NCBI RefSeq assembly: GCF_051401765.1
Contig: NW_027480571.1
Location: forward strand, 744,001 to 808,000
Reading direction: 5' to 3'
Source of the DNA: Calliopsis andreniformis
Lineage: Eukaryota; Arthropoda; Insecta; Hymenoptera; Andrenidae
Length of the DNA stretch: 64,000 bases
Both the position numbers and the translations under genes were made by a program. How positions within the stretch are numbered: the first letter of the stretch is position 1; the number at the start of each line of letters is the position of its first letter. The notes under the pieces were generated by a model that did no database searches, was not told where the DNA came from, and saw only the letters and a program-made list of their open reading frames with translations. This document shows, piece after piece, positions 63,856-64,000 of this stretch.

Positions 63856-64000
63856 AATCCTCAGTCCTCAATCTTCAATCCTCAATCCTCAATCCTCAAT
63901 CTTCAATCCTCAATCCTCAATTCTCAACCCTCGATCCTCAATCCTCAATCCTCAATCCTCAATCCTCATTCTTCAATCCTCAACACCCAATCCTCAATCT

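Larger units (their letters stand above)
1..64000 (+). repeat. 7-bp satellite array, unit TCAATCC, filling the window
   Basis: Consecutive heptamers can be followed from base 2 to the last base. TCAATCC is the commonest; TCAATAC, TCAATCT, TCAGTCC, TCAACCC, TCAAACC, TCAATTC, TCAATCG, TCATTCT, TGAATCC and CCAATCC are frequent variants. The first four bases are the most conserved and positions 5-7 carry most changes. The orientation never flips: GGATTGA does not appear on the + strand. The canonical unit is 3 C, 2 T, 2 A and no G, so C greatly exceeds G throughout. No unique sequence, transposon, poly-A tail or other simple repeat interrupts it. The size and nested structure suggest eukaryotic heterochromatin; this is inference, and I do not recognise the family. 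Confidence 0.97.

Noticed and set aside
1..64000. SILNPQS heptad compared with the RNA polymerase II CTD heptad, or a repeat structural protein
   Set aside because: The similarity is only in heptad length and S/P content. The peptide is the forced translation of TCAATCC.
1..64000. CRISPR array
   Set aside because: There are no unique spacers between conserved direct repeats. Both repeat and spacer positions would be the same heptamer, and no cas gene is present.
1..64000. Telomeric repeat array
   Set aside because: The unit TCAATCC/GGATTGA is not a rotation of TTAGGG, TTTAGGG, TTAGGC or TTAGG. Only isolated look-alikes such as CCCTAAC near 36437 occur.
1..64000. tRNA, rRNA or other structured RNA genes
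   Set aside because: No cloverleaf, conserved rRNA stretch or long stem was seen. A strand nearly free of G cannot pair extensively with itself.
1..64000. The array order as an assembly artefact
   Set aside because: Duplications differ by private substitutions and whole-module changes that agree between independent markers, which random mis-assembly would not give. It cannot be excluded for the pair 1-1047 and 6145-7191, where I saw no differences.

Overview
The whole 64 kb window is one unbroken block of satellite DNA built from a 7-bp unit, TCAATCC on the + strand (GGATTGA on the other). I found no protein-coding gene, RNA gene, transposon, CRISPR array or unique sequence. Both window ends lie inside the array, so its real size is unknown. 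A simple-unit array this long with nested higher-order repeats is typical of eukaryotic heterochromatin (pericentromeric, subtelomeric or sex-chromosome satellite). Nothing in the sequence identifies the species, and I do not recognise this heptamer as a named satellite family.

The array has layers. (1) Degenerate heptamers keep TCAA most strictly and vary mainly in the last three bases. The unit always reads the same way, and runs of two Gs are almost absent from the + strand. (2) Heptamer variants form fixed phrases, some containing a 6-bp unit at a set place. (3) Two diverged landmarks recur. I call them B (core AATAGAATATCCTGAATTC, 31 copies) and A (core CAACAATCAGTTGTC and relatives, about 49 full or partial copies). 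In 19 places B is followed by A to give a BA module of about 66 heptamers (462 bp). B and A are exactly 252 bp apart in 11 of the 19, and differ by whole heptamers in the rest. (4) Larger duplications of 0.13 to about 6 kb are layered on top.

Layout. 1-7.3 kb: a mosaic with duplications at offsets 6,144, 2,815 and 1,732 bp. 7.4-18.1 kb: three large head-to-tail units of 4,630, 2,710 and 3,360 bp, which contain a roughly 370-bp sub-repeat in 3, 1 and 3 copies. 18.7-20.3 kb: related to 49.3-50.9 kb. 20.3-27.5 kb: heterogeneous, with small tandem duplications. 27.6-33.05 kb: a 2,125-bp tandem duplication with a shorter relative before it. 33-38.4 kb: a mosaic with a 462-bp duplication. 38.4-47.6 kb: a block copied again at 50.0-55.7 kb with two large internal deletions. 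54.1-57.7 kb: a duplication at 2,014-bp offset. 58.7-64 kb: a mosaic in which the A subtype changes back.

Open frames of up to 569 codons exist on the + strand but follow from the repeat. Because 7 is not a multiple of 3, every + frame reads the same heptapeptide, SILNPQS, while GGATTGA puts a TGA in each - frame every 21 bp. I therefore annotate no CDS. The most informative content is the evolutionary record: fixed B-A spacing, regional homogenisation of A subtypes, and length differences that decompose into whole modules, as expected from unequal exchange at the landmarks. All positions and offsets were read by eye, so large-block edges are approximate.
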